DNA of 64,000 nucleotides from contig CAJQMR010000010.1 of assembly GCA_905479495.1 (NCBI GenBank), positions 310,001-374,000 on the forward strand, written 5' to 3'. A model generated the notes under the pieces. The model saw nothing but the letters and a program-made list of their open reading frames with translations, searched no databases and had not been told where the DNA came from. Made by a program: the position numbers and the translations under genes. Positions 53,667 through 63,105 of this stretch are shown here, piece after piece (position 1 is the first letter of the stretch; each line of letters begins with the position of its first letter). The stretch is from an uncultured Anaerolineae bacterium. Its GTDB lineage: Bacteria; Chloroflexota; Anaerolineae; Promineifilales; Promineifilaceae.

Positions 53667-56600
53667 ATGCTGCGTATGTTCAACAAACAAAAAGGATTTG
53701 CCCTCGCATTAGCGCTGGGGCAGATAATTCTCATTTTGCCACTGCTGTTTTGGCTGTTGCGGCAGCCAACGGCCGTTCACGCCCTAAATTGGAACGTCAA
53801 CACCTTCACCGACGCCAGCGACGGCAGTTGTGGCGATGGCACCTGCTCACTGCGCGATGCTGTTCTGTTGGCCTCCGCCACAGATACCATTTATCTGCCC
53901 GCGGGCAATTACACCCTTTCATCTGCGCTGGGCGAGATCAGCATTGCCAAAACGATCAGCCTCGTCGGCCAGGGCACAACCCCAGCCGACACCACCATTG
54001 ACGGCGATCACGCCATTCGTCTGTTCAACATCAGCTCCGGCAGCGTGACGTTTAACAACCTGACGCTGCAAAATGGCCAACCCGCCAGCGGTAATGGCGG
54101 AGCCATCCTCACATCGGGAACAAGCAGTATCACCCTGGACAACAGCATCATCACCAACAGCGTCACCCTGGGTAACGGCGGCGGTATTTATTTGGCAAGC
54201 GGTACGCTAAACATTCTCAATGGCAGCCAGGTTGTGAGCAATACGGCCGTTGCCAGCGCATCTGGCAGCGGCGGCGGCATCTACAGCAACAACGGCCCCG
54301 TCAACCTGACCGACAGCACCATTGCCAGCAATACAGCCCAACTAGGCGGCGGCCTGACACTCAACCTGGCTGCCGCCCAACTAACCATCAACAATGGCCA
54401 ATTCCTGAATAACAAAGCATTGCTGATCAACAGCTTTACCGGTGGGGCACTCAACATTGGCTTCGGCTCGGCCATCATGCACAGTGGCCTCATCAGTGGC
54501 AACACCGCCTTTCGTGGTGCAGGCGCGGTGATTAATTCTGGCAGTTTCACCTTGAACGGCGGCACCGTCACCGACAATGAATCGGATTATGGCGCTGCCT
54601 TTTATGTTCGCAATCCATCCGCTTTGCTCACTATCAACGAAGGCACAATCAACAGCAATCGCTCGGTAGCTGCCATTTTTGGCGGTGGGGCACTGTACAT
54701 TTTCCAGGGCCAGGCGGTGCAAAATGGCGGGGCAATTAATGGGAATACGGCCGTAAACCTCGGGGGCGCAATGGAAGTGCGGCAGGGTGGCTTCACCATG
54801 AACGGTGGCACCATTTCTGGCAACAGTGCAGGCAATTGGGGTGGGGCCATCTACAACGATATGGGCACGATTACCATCACCAACGGCACGCTGACAAATA
54901 ACAACAGCGCTTTGGGTGGCGGAGCCATTGCCACCGGGGCGGACAGCCACAACCTCATCCGCCAAAGTGTCATCTATACCAACACCAGCCCCGCCCAAAC
55001 CGGTGGTGCCATTTTGAACACCGGCACGCTGACCCTCACCAACGTCACCCTGAGCGATAATCTGGCTAACGTTGGCGGCGCTCTGCAAAATGAGGGCACG
55101 GCGACTTTAACCAACGTCACAGTTTATGAGAATACGGCCGTTTCCAGTGGCGGCGGTCTCAACGAAAATGGGGGCACACTCAACGTCGTCAACAGCCTCA
55201 TTGCTGGGAACAGTGCCCCCACCGGGGCAGACTGTGCTGGCACGATTGTCTCCCAGGGGTACAACCTCATTCAGGACAGCACAGACTGTACCGTCAGCGG
55301 CAGCACCACGGGCAACATTGGCGGCGATCCGCTGCTGGCGGCCCTGGCGCTTAACGGTGGCAGCACCCTCAATCATGCCATCGGCAGCAGCAGCCCGGCA
55401 CTGGACGCCGGTGACAATGCCACTTGCGCCAGCATCGACCAGCGCGGTGTCTCCCGCCCTATCGACGGCAACGGGGATACAACCGCCACCTGCGACATTG
55501 GCGCATTTGAGCGAGGTGCTTCCCTTACAATTGATGATGTCACCATCACCGAAGGCAACAGCGGCAGCAAAACTGCCAGCTTTACCGTCACCCTTGTTCC
55601 GGCCAGCCCGGCACCTGTTACCGTGAACTATGCCACGGCGGACGGAACGGCCGTCCTCGCCGATACAGATTATGTTAACAGCAGTGGCCAACTCACTTTT
55701 GTCCCCGGCGACACCGAAAAAATCATCGAAATCACCATAAATGGCGACAGCAAAGACGAGTGGGACGAAACGTTTCTGGTGAATTTAAGTGGAGCCAGCG
55801 AGGCTACCATCAGCGACGGGCAAGGCGTCGGCACCATCACCAATGACGACACCGCCCCCACCCTCAGCATAGCTGACACAAGCGTGACCGAAGGTGACAG
55901 CGGGACAACAACCGCTGCTTTCACCGTCACCTTGTCTGCCATCAGTGGCAAAACGGTTGAAGTTGATTTTGCCACCGGGGATGATACGGCCGTTTCCCCC
56001 ACAGATTACACCGCCGACAGCGGCACCCTCACTTTCACACCTAACGACACGCAGGAAGTCATCAACATCAGCGTCAATGGCGATCTCACCGATGAAGATG
56101 CCGAATCATTTTTCGTCACGTTGAGCAATGAGAGCAACGCCACCATCGCTGACGGCGAAGCCACAGGCAGTCTCACCGACGATGACAATCCGCCCCACAT
56201 AAGCATTAATGACATCATGGTCACAGAAGGCAGCAGCGGCACAAGCAACGCCACCTTCACCGTAATGCTGGACCAAGCCAGCAGCAAAACCATCACGGTC
56301 GATTATGAAACCTTTGCGGACAGCGCCACGGCGGGCACAGATTACACCATAACCAGCGGTACGCTCACCTTCGATCCGGGCAATACACAAAAAACGATCA
56401 CCGTTTTGGTGACAGGCGACCCCATCGACGAAAATGATGAACTGTTTTTTGTCAATCTAACCGGTGCTGCCAACGCCACGCTGGCTGATGACCAAGGGCA
56501 GGCCACGATCACCGATGATGATGCGCCGCCCACCCTCTCCATTGCCGATGTGACGGTAATTGAAGGCGACAGTGGAACGAAAACGGCCGTTTTCACCATC

Positions 56601-56900
56601 AGCCTCTCCCACGAAAGCAGCAAAGTTGTCACGGTGGATGTTGATTCAAGTGATGGCACAGCAGCGGCGGGGGAGGATTATACGGCCGTTGCCACCACCC
56701 TTATCTTCAATCCTGGTGAATCGCTCAGTCAAATTGTCAATGTGACTATTCACGCCGATACCACCACTGAAAGCAGCGAAACTTTCCTGCTCACCCTGAG
56801 CAGCGCCAGCAACGCTACGCTGGGCAGCAGCCAGGCCACCGGCACCATCAGCGACGACGACGGCATTTACATCTTCCTGCCATTTGTCGTCAAACCATAA
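53667..56900 (+). CDS. Giant secreted surface protein B: CSLREA, beta-helix, four Calx-beta domains, IFLP tail
   Basis: A 1077-residue paralogue of surface protein A. A signal peptide (about 5-38) precedes GTCSLRDAVLLASATDTIYL (CSLREA motif), a right-handed beta-helix (about 60-620), four Calx-beta domains (about 640-1065: LTIDDVTITEG, LSIADTSVTEG, ISINDIMVTEG, LSIADVTVIEG) and the tail YIFLPFVVKP. The start at 53667 is set by CAGGAGCA; an upstream in-frame start would add an unrelated leader. DNA in the helix part nearly repeats protein C (around 54484 and 57942), pointing to recent duplication or gene conversion. Many octamers in frame (TAV). Confidence 0.9.
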   Translation: MLRMFNKQKGFALALALGQIILILPLLFWLLRQPTAVHALNWNVNTFTDASDGSCGDGTCSLRDAVLLASATDTIYLPAGNYTLSSALGEISIAKTISLVGQGTTPADTTIDGDHAIRLFNISSGSVTFNNLTLQNGQPASGNGGAILTSGTSSITLDNSIITNSVTLGNGGGIYLASGTLNILNGSQVVSNTAVASASGSGGGIYSNNGPVNLTDSTIASNTAQLGGGLTLNLAAAQLTINNGQFLNNKALLINSFTGGALNIGFGSAIMHSGLISGNTAFRGAGAVINSGSFTLNGGTVTDNESDYGAAFYVRNPSALLTINEGTINSNRSVAAIFGGGALYIFQGQAVQNGGAINGNTAVNLGGAMEVRQGGFTMNGGTISGNSAGNWGGAIYNDMGTITITNGTLTNNNSALGGGAIATGADSHNLIRQSVIYTNTSPAQTGGAILNTGTLTLTNVTLSDNLANVGGALQNEGTATLTNVTVYENTAVSSGGGLNENGGTLNVVNSLIAGNSAPTGADCAGTIVSQGYNLIQDSTDCTVSGSTTGNIGGDPLLAALALNGGSTLNHAIGSSSPALDAGDNATCASIDQRGVSRPIDGNGDTTATCDIGAFERGASLTIDDVTITEGNSGSKTASFTVTLVPASPAPVTVNYATADGTAVLADTDYVNSSGQLTFVPGDTEKIIEITINGDSKDEWDETFLVNLSGASEATISDGQGVGTITNDDTAPTLSIADTSVTEGDSGTTTAAFTVTLSAISGKTVEVDFATGDDTAVSPTDYTADSGTLTFTPNDTQEVINISVNGDLTDEDAESFFVTLSNESNATIADGEATGSLTDDDNPPHISINDIMVTEGSSGTSNATFTVMLDQASSKTITVDYETFADSATAGTDYTITSGTLTFDPGNTQKTITVLVTGDPIDENDELFFVNLTGAANATLADDQGQATITDDDAPPTLSIADVTVIEGDSGTKTAVFTISLSHESSKVVTVDVDSSDGTAAAGEDYTAVATTLIFNPGESLSQIVNVTIHADTTTESSETFLLTLSSASNATLGSSQATGTISDDDGIYIFLPFVVKP

Positions 56901-56965
56901 AAAACGACCAACCTCTCGCGTCATTTCGAGCCGTTTTTTGGCGAGAAATGACAATGTTGCCCGGA

Positions 56966-57027
56966 AGATTGGACCAATTTTGAACGAAAGTAGTCCGCAA
57001 GCTTTACAGTATAAATTGGTCCAATCT
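56966..57027. repeat. Long-arm inverted repeat, AGATTGGACCAATTT family
   Basis: AGATTGGACCAATTT (56966-56980) and AAATTGGTCCAATCT (57013-57027) pair perfectly around a 32-base interior related to that of 21116-21176. It lies between surface protein genes B and C, before the paired TTGTAAC site. Confidence 0.88.
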
Positions 57028-57049
57028 GTGTAAATTAATCTGCACACTC

Positions 57050-57068
57050 TTGTAACCAACTTTGTAAC
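57050..57068. promoter_or_regulatory. Paired TTGTAAC direct repeats before surface protein C
   Basis: TTGTAAC at 57050-57056 and 57062-57068, 12 bases apart, as before protein B. The site is 73 bases upstream of the start codon. Confidence 0.45.
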
Positions 57069-57140
57069 CCAGACGGACTACAGTACTATCCGACATCGCT
57101 GTAATGTAAAAATTAAATTGTTCCCGGAGTGTATCGTTTC

Positions 57141-60100
57141 ATGAAACGTCTCAACATTGTGCCACGGCTGTTTATCGGCCACGCCCTCATCCTTATATCC
57201 TTACTCACCTTCTTGCTGCTGCAAACGCCCGCCGTGTTTGCCGCCAACTGGACCGTCAACAGCACCACAGACAGCAGCGACGGCAGCTGCAACGACGGCA
57301 CCTGCACCCTGCGCGACGCTATTCTCGTCGCCGCTCCCGACGACATCATTGAGCTGCCCGCTGGCACTTATACCCTGTCATCTGGGCTAGGGGCACTCAG
57401 TGTCGGCAAATCGTTAGAAATTGTGGGGCAGGGCGGAACGGCCGTCTCCACCATCATCGACGGCAACAACAGCACCCGCCTTTTCAACATCAGCGCCGGC
57501 ACCACCACATTTCGTAACCTGACGCTGCAAAATGGCCAGCCCGGCAGCGGCAGCGGCGGCGGCATCAATGCCACCGGTACTGGCAGTGTGGTGCTGGATA
57601 ATGCTATCCTGCGCAACAACGTCAGCCCCAGCCACGGCGGTGGCATCATGCTGGCTGGCGGCTCGCTCACCATCCAAAACGGCAGCGAAATCAGCGGCAA
57701 CAGCGCCACCAACAACGGCGGCGGCGTCTACAGCAACAACGGCCCCGTCACCCTCAGCGACAGCCTGGTGAGCCAAAACACGGCCAGCAGCGGTGGCGGC
57801 ATTGCCCTGAACCAGCCCAATGCCAGCCTGCTCATGGACAACAGCCAGATTCTGAACAACAGCGGCACAGCACCAGGTCCCAACAGCTTCCCTGGCGGCG
57901 GCATCCTCGTCACTAACGGCTCCGCTACTATCAACAGTGGCCTCATCAGCGGCAACACCGCCTTCCGTGGTGCAGGCATCATGCTGAACAACGGCACCGC
58001 CACCATTAATGGCGGCACCCTCACCGACAACGAATCGAACTACGGCGGCGCGGTCTACGTGCGGCAAAGCAGCGCCTTGCTCACCGTCAACGGCGGTAGC
58101 ATCACAGCCAATCGCTCCGTGGCCACCATTTTTGGCGGCGGCGCTTTTTACGTGTTCCAGGGCAGCGTGGTGCAAAATGGCGGCGAGATTACAAACAATA
58201 CGGCCGTCAACTTCGGCGGCGCGATGGAAGTGCGTTTTGGCAGCTTCACTATGAACGGCGGCACCATTAGCGGCAACAGCGCCGGCAGCTGGGGCGGGGC
58301 TATCTACAACGACGGCGGCACCGTTACCATCAACAGCGGCACGCTGGCCAGCAACGTCAGCAGCAGCAACGGTGGGGCCATCGCCAGCGGCAGCGCCAGC
58401 GTCAACAATTTGACCAACGCCACCCTCAGTGGCAACAGCGCCATAGATGGCGGCGGTTTGTACAACACCGGCAGCGCCACGCTCAACAACGTCACCGTTT
58501 TTGGCAACAGCGGCGGCGGACTCAGCCAGCAAGGTGGCACGATGAATCTGGGCAACAGCATCGTGGCGGGCAACGGCAGCGACTGCGCCGGTACAATTAA
58601 CTCACTGGGCTACAACCTTGTGCAAAACAGCGCGGGCTGCACGCTCACCGGCACCCTCACGGGCAACATCAGTGGCGATCCGCAACTCGCCACGTTGGCA
58701 AACAATGGCGGCAGCAGCCAGACCCACGCCATCGCTTTTGGCAGCCCGGCGCTGGACACCGCCAACAACGCCACCTGTGCCGCCACCGACCAACGCGGTA
58801 TCGCCCGTCCGCAAGACGGCAACGGCGACAGCAGCTCTGTTTGCGACATGGGTGCCTTTGAACTGGAAGCGTTCACCGGCCCAACCCCCACGCCGACCAA
58901 CACGGCCGTTCCCACAGCCACAGCCACGAATACGCCAATTCCTACCGCAACCAATACGGTTGCGCCAACAAATACACCGACAGTTGGCCCCAGCCCAACG
59001 GCAACCAATACCGCAGCACCCACGAGTACGGCAACGGCTACCAATACTGCCGTTCCTACCGCCACAACCGAACCGAGCAGCAGCTACACCTTCGTCGCCG
59101 AAGCCGACACCACGCTGCTAAGCAACCGGCCCACCAGCAACTTTGGCCTCTCCAGCCAGCTCAGCACCGATGCTTCACCAGAAATGTGGTCACTGCTGCG
59201 CTTTAACGTGGCGGGCCTGCCCGGCAGCGTCACCAGCGCCACGCTGCGTGTCTTCACCAGCAATGATTCAACGCCTGGTCTGATTGCTTCTGCCGTGGCG
59301 GATAATAGTTGGGTGGAAACGGCCGTTACCTACAACACCGCCCCCGCCATCGGCAGCACAATCAACAGCTCCGGCAGCATCAGCGCAGGCACCTGGGTGG
59401 AAATCGACGTCACCAGCTACATCAGCGGCGACGGGCTGTTTAGCCTGGCACTCACCACCACCGATAACAGCCGCATCAGCCTCAACAGTCGGGAAGCGGC
59501 CAATCCGCCCGAACTGTTGGTAAATGTGAACCTCGGCCCCACGCCAACGCCGTCCAACACACCCATCCCAACGGCTACAGCCACGGCAACAAACACGCCG
59601 TTCCCCACCAACACGCCACTGCCTACCAACACCCCGACGGTTGGCCCCAGCCCCACACCAACAGCAACTGCGACTGCATCGCCTACGGCCACAGCCACAC
59701 CGCTGCCCACCAACACACCGACACCCACGGCTACGGCCGTTCCTGGCAGTCTCACCACCCTCTACCTCAGCCTCAGCAGCAATGCCAGCGTGGGCGGGCT
59801 TAACGTAGCGGATGAAGATGTACTGGCCTACGACCTTAACAACGGCACCTGGTCGCTGGTCATCGACGGCTCCGATTTGGGTTTTGGCATCAACGACATC
59901 GACGCCGTGCAACGTTTGAGTGACGGCAGCTTCTTGCTCAGCCTGGAGCGGGCCCAATCGGTCGGCAGTTTGGGCATGGTGGATGATTCGGAACTCATCC
60001 AGTTTATCCCCACCAGCCTGGGCGACACCACCAGCGGCACGCTGCTGCGCTACCTGGATGGCACCGATGTCGGATTAGCCTCCGGTGGTGAAGATGTGGA

Positions 60101-60503
60101 TAGTGGCGGTCTGACGCCAGACGGCCGTCCTATCGTCAGTACCCTGGGCGGCTACTTTGCCGGGGTCAGCGGCGACAGCAGTGACCTGATTGTGCTGGAT
60201 GGCGCAACGCTGGGTGACCCAACGGGTGGCACCTGGGCGCTCTACTTCGATGGCTCGGATGTAGAATTGACAGACAGCACAGAAAATATCAGCGCCAGCT
60301 GGATCGATAGCAGCAACGGCGACATCTACCTAACCACCAGCGGCGCGTTTAGCGTCACCGGGGCCAGCGGCGACGCCAGCGACATCTTCGTCTGCACCCC
60401 AAGCAGCCTGGGCGAAACCACTAGCTGTACCTACTCCCTATTCTGGAGCGGCAGCAGCTTTGGCCTAAGCGGCTTGAATATTGATGCTCTAACAATTGAG
60501 TAA
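57141..60503 (+). CDS. Giant secreted surface protein C: CSLREA, beta-helix, DNRLRE domain, Pro/Thr linkers, DGSDVGL repeat module
   Basis: A 1120-residue exported protein. A signal peptide (about 1-33) leads to [20 protein letters not shown] (CSLREA motif) and a right-handed beta-helix (about 55-570) close to that of protein B. A Pro/Thr/Ala linker ([19 protein letters not shown]) comes next, then a DNRLRE/CBM96-type domain (about 645-795: [20 protein letters not shown]), a second such linker, and a C-terminal module of four (Y/W)-x-L-(Y/F)-(F/L)-DGSDVGL-like repeats (about 870-1120). It has no IFLP tail. ATG 57141 has GGAG at 11 bases; GTG 57129 is an alternative. Probably a surface adhesin or glycan-binding fibre. 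Confidence 0.88.
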   Translation: MKRLNIVPRLFIGHALILISLLTFLLLQTPAVFAANWTVNSTTDSSDGSCNDGTCTLRDAILVAAPDDIIELPAGTYTLSSGLGALSVGKSLEIVGQGGTAVSTIIDGNNSTRLFNISAGTTTFRNLTLQNGQPGSGSGGGINATGTGSVVLDNAILRNNVSPSHGGGIMLAGGSLTIQNGSEISGNSATNNGGGVYSNNGPVTLSDSLVSQNTASSGGGIALNQPNASLLMDNSQILNNSGTAPGPNSFPGGGILVTNGSATINSGLISGNTAFRGAGIMLNNGTATINGGTLTDNESNYGGAVYVRQSSALLTVNGGSITANRSVATIFGGGAFYVFQGSVVQNGGEITNNTAVNFGGAMEVRFGSFTMNGGTISGNSAGSWGGAIYNDGGTVTINSGTLASNVSSSNGGAIASGSASVNNLTNATLSGNSAIDGGGLYNTGSATLNNVTVFGNSGGGLSQQGGTMNLGNSIVAGNGSDCAGTINSLGYNLVQNSAGCTLTGTLTGNISGDPQLATLANNGGSSQTHAIAFGSPALDTANNATCAATDQRGIARPQDGNGDSSSVCDMGAFELEAFTGPTPTPTNTAVPTATATNTPIPTATNTVAPTNTPTVGPSPTATNTAAPTSTATATNTAVPTATTEPSSSYTFVAEADTTLLSNRPTSNFGLSSQLSTDASPEMWSLLRFNVAGLPGSVTSATLRVFTSNDSTPGLIASAVADNSWVETAVTYNTAPAIGSTINSSGSISAGTWVEIDVTSYISGDGLFSLALTTTDNSRISLNSREAANPPELLVNVNLGPTPTPSNTPIPTATATATNTPFPTNTPLPTNTPTVGPSPTPTATATASPTATATPLPTNTPTPTATAVPGSLTTLYLSLSSNASVGGLNVADEDVLAYDLNNGTWSLVIDGSDLGFGINDIDAVQRLSDGSFLLSLERAQSVGSLGMVDDSELIQFIPTSLGDTTSGTLLRYLDGTDVGLASGGEDVDSGGLTPDGRPIVSTLGGYFAGVSGDSSDLIVLDGATLGDPTGGTWALYFDGSDVELTDSTENISASWIDSSNGDIYLTTSGAFSVTGASGDASDIFVCTPSSLGETTSCTYSLFWSGSSFGLSGLNIDALTIE

Positions 60504-60546
60504 TTGGGTATTTGAAATACGCAACAACTGAAAAAGCTTTGACGCA

Positions 60547-60586
60547 AAGGCGCAAAGAGACAAAGAAAAAAGTCTCTTTGCGCCTT
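60547..60586. terminator. Bidirectional hairpin between convergent genes
   Basis: AAGGCGCAAAGAGAC (60547-60561) pairs perfectly with GTCTCTTTGCGCCTT (60572-60586); GACGCAAAG (60541) and CTTTGCGTC (60602-60610) extend the stem with a gap. It lies between the convergent ends of surface protein C and the esterase gene. Confidence 0.7.
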
Positions 60587-60630
60587 CCACTTCTTTGCGT
60601 TCTTTGCGTCGAAATGATCTATTTTGTAAT

Positions 60631-61383
60631 CTACTCACTCTCCCGATAAGAATCCAGCACATCGTACAGCTCCGCCCCTGTGAGGCTCTGGATGACGTGC
60701 CCCTCATTGGGCACCACGGTCAGGCTCACCTGCCCGCCCAGCCGCTGGAGTTCGGCTTCGGTGGCGGTCATGCGCCCCACCCAACTGGTATCATTTTCGC
60801 CCACGTACATCGTCACGGGGATGTGGGTAAGTTTATCTAGCTGTTCAAAGTCTGCGGTTTGCGGGAACCCGGGAACGGCCGTAATCGAGGCAAACCGCTC
60901 AGGCATCATAGTCGCTATCCGAAATGCGCTGATGCCGCCGTTGCTCACCCCGCCCACATGCAGCCTGCCGCCTTCCGGCGGATAAATCGCCTCAATGCGC
61001 TGCACAAACTCCGGCAAATACTGCTCCGATCCCTGGAAAAAGAGCGTGCCGTCCGGGGCAACCGGACTCACCACCACCCAGCCGCGTACCTGGGCCTCTG
61101 CACCCCAATAGCCGTTACCCGCCGCCACCATTGCCCGCGTTTGCGGCCCCGGCGGGAAGGCCACCAGCACGGGATACGTTTCGCCTTCCACAAAATTATC
61201 TGGCAGCACCACGCCGTATTCCAGCGATGTCCCATCAGCCATTGTCATCTGATAATAGGTAATCATCCCTTCCTCGCTCACGAATTCCGGCGCAGGATAT
61301 GGCGTTGGTGTTACCTCGGCCGTTCCGCAAGCCACTAATAACACGCAACCAACTACAAAAAGAGTTCGTCGTATTGTTTCCAT
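60631..61383 (-). CDS. Alpha/beta-hydrolase esterase lipoprotein
   Basis: A 250-residue lipoprotein with lipobox VLLVACG and an alpha/beta-hydrolase fold similar to feruloyl esterases and PHB-depolymerase-like enzymes. The nucleophile Ser is in GGVSNGGISA, the Asp in VGENDTSWVG and the His in NEGHVIQS. It is anchored at the cell surface and may cleave ester side groups of polysaccharides. The ATG at 61383 starts the lipoprotein signal; an upstream in-frame codon would hide it. No strong ribosome-binding site is seen. Confidence 0.88.
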   Translation of the reverse strand: METIRRTLFVVGCVLLVACGTAEVTPTPYPAPEFVSEEGMITYYQMTMADGTSLEYGVVLPDNFVEGETYPVLVAFPPGPQTRAMVAAGNGYWGAEAQVRGWVVVSPVAPDGTLFFQGSEQYLPEFVQRIEAIYPPEGGRLHVGGVSNGGISAFRIATMMPERFASITAVPGFPQTADFEQLDKLTHIPVTMYVGENDTSWVGRMTATEAELQRLGGQVSLTVVPNEGHVIQSLTGAELYDVLDSYRESE

Positions 61384-61453
61384 ACTCAACTGACGATGTA
61401 TGAGTGGCAAGGCTTACTGCATAGTTCCTACAAAAACTTGGTCGGTAAAATGA

Positions 61454-62239
61454 TTATTCAGTTCCGCCAGCAGCTTCAATTAAGGCAGCAATCTCATCTT
61501 GATTTCGGTTATTGGCCCAATAGAGTGCTGTTTTACTCACATTGTCCCGCAAATTCAGGTCAGCTCCCCGCTCAATAAGCAAGGTAACGACGTCAGTGTC
61601 GCTGTTGAAGTAGGCAGCGTACATCAATGCTGTGGATTGTGTATTTTCCAGGCCATCAATGTTTGCTCCGGCATCTAGCAAGGCAGCAACGGCAGCAACA
61701 TGATCATTTCGCGCTGCCCAGTGCAAAGGGCGCATTTCATATTGTGAGTCATCTTGGTGTTCTATGTCAGCTCCAGCGTCAACCAAAATGGGAACGAGGT
61801 CAGCGTGTCCATTTTTGGCGGCTTGGGTCAATGGGGTTGCTTCTTTATTATCCAACGCATCAACATTAGCTTCTTGGGAAAGAAGATAGACAACAATTTC
61901 TGTGTGCCCACGAAATGCGGCAACCGCCAAAGCGGTAAAGCCTTGCAATCGTTCCGTCGCTTCGATGTCTGCGCCTTGAGCCAAAGCAAATTTCACGTTT
62001 TCCAGATCGCCCATTTTCGCCGATTCAATGAGCAAATCATCTATTTCTTCTTGGGACAAGGGGACAGGTGTTTGAGTGGCAGTCGGTTCGGGTGTGGGCA
62101 CAGGTGTATTTGTTGGCTCGGCGGTGGGTGTTGGGGGAGTTGTTGGTTCAGGCAGCGGTGTGTTTGTGGGAGATACGGCCGTTTCCGCCCCACACGCCAC
62201 CAGTAAAAGCCCAAAACAAATCAAAATCACTCGCTTCAT
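61454..62239 (-). CDS. Ankyrin-repeat lipoprotein
   Basis: A 261-residue lipoprotein: lipobox LLLVACG, a Pro/Thr/Glu linker (NTPLPEPTTPPTPTAEPT), then six ankyrin repeats (about 72-258) such as GFTALAVAAFRGHTEIVVYL and TPLTQAAKNGHADLVPILVD with the usual TPL-x2-A-A-x2-G-H pattern. Ankyrin stacks bind proteins; an envelope location is set by the lipobox. The ATG overlaps the MerR gene stop (ATGA), so it is translationally coupled to that regulator and probably belongs to its regulon. An octamer-derived TAV lies just after the lipobox. Confidence 0.92.
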   Translation of the reverse strand: MKRVILICFGLLLVACGAETAVSPTNTPLPEPTTPPTPTAEPTNTPVPTPEPTATQTPVPLSQEEIDDLLIESAKMGDLENVKFALAQGADIEATERLQGFTALAVAAFRGHTEIVVYLLSQEANVDALDNKEATPLTQAAKNGHADLVPILVDAGADIEHQDDSQYEMRPLHWAARNDHVAAVAALLDAGANIDGLENTQSTALMYAAYFNSDTDVVTLLIERGADLNLRDNVSKTALYWANNRNQDEIAALIEAAGGTE

Positions 62240-63099
62240 ATCGTTGTCTTCTCCTTTAATATCACTGGAAACTGAATTTCTAACATCCCCTCTGAAATTT
62301 CATGAGGTGGCCGTAACTCAAACAAAATCTCTCGCCCCGGACCAGCAATTTGGAAATCATTTGCCGCAATCCAATGCCCCAAAGCATGATAACCAGCCGA
62401 TCCGGCTTCCCACCCCTGGCAAACAATCGAGGCCATCATTTCCACAGGCGGTAGCTCTCGAATCATTAAACAGCGATTCGATGACAAGGTGTTACCAGCC
62501 TGAAGCGCCTTTGTCGCTGCCTCTGGTTGGTGCAAGAAAAAACCTAGTTCGATATCCGTTTGAGATTGCTCATAAATTGGGGAATGCAAAATGACGGCCA
62601 AATGCCCAAAACTTGAAGGCGGTTCGCCCGCTGGCAGTGTGCTCCGCATATCGTCGAGTAACGCAAAAAAAGTGCGAATCAGTGGCCCTTGGTCACGAAT
62701 CGAAAAAAACGAGGTTTGAGGCACACGCTTGAGCACAATGTCATGATCCCACAGGCGACCTTCGTTTTCAATTTGAGCCAAACGCATCTCAACCTGCTGC
62801 AAACGAGCGACTTCTTCGCGTACGTTTTGTTCAATTTGGGCTTTTTTCATCACCAACATGCCGCGAATTTCATCTGGGGAAAGCGCGTTACGCAGCAGCT
62901 GAGCAATTTGATCAAGGCTGAAGCCTAAATCTTTGAGGGCAAGTATGCGGTTAAGCCGGGGAAGCTGCTCTATGGTGTAATAGCGATACCCCGTCTGGGT
63001 ATCAGTATGTTGAGGGGTTAGCAGGCCGATCTCATCATAATAGCGCAATAAACGGCCGCTCACCTGGGCAATTTTAGAAAACTCTCCAATGCGAAACAT
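62236..63099 (-). CDS. MerR family regulator with GyrI-like effector-binding domain
   Basis: A 287-residue regulator. The N-terminal winged helix has FRIGEFSKIAQVSGRLLRYYDE and TGYRYYTIEQLPRLNRILAL, classic MerR signatures, followed by a coiled coil (about 85-118) and a GyrI-like ligand domain (about 125-285) as in BmrR-type sensors of drug-like or lipophilic molecules. Its own promoter has the 19-base spacer typical of MerR control, and the start codon is six bases after the -10 box, without a ribosome-binding site. It is coupled to the ankyrin lipoprotein gene. Confidence 0.94.
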   Translation of the reverse strand: MFRIGEFSKIAQVSGRLLRYYDEIGLLTPQHTDTQTGYRYYTIEQLPRLNRILALKDLGFSLDQIAQLLRNALSPDEIRGMLVMKKAQIEQNVREEVARLQQVEMRLAQIENEGRLWDHDIVLKRVPQTSFFSIRDQGPLIRTFFALLDDMRSTLPAGEPPSSFGHLAVILHSPIYEQSQTDIELGFFLHQPEAATKALQAGNTLSSNRCLMIRELPPVEMMASIVCQGWEAGSAGYHALGHWIAANDFQIAGPGREILFELRPPHEISEGMLEIQFPVILKEKTTI

Positions 63100-63105
63100 G
63101 CCGGA

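Noticed and set aside
57414..58532. A 372-codon leftward open frame in surface protein C
   Set aside because: It lies opposite the repetitive beta-helix region, is made of low-complexity Ala/Val/Gly residues and has no start signal; it is a shadow of the real gene. The same applies to long antisense frames at 43275-44384, 52656-53369 and 30618-31457.
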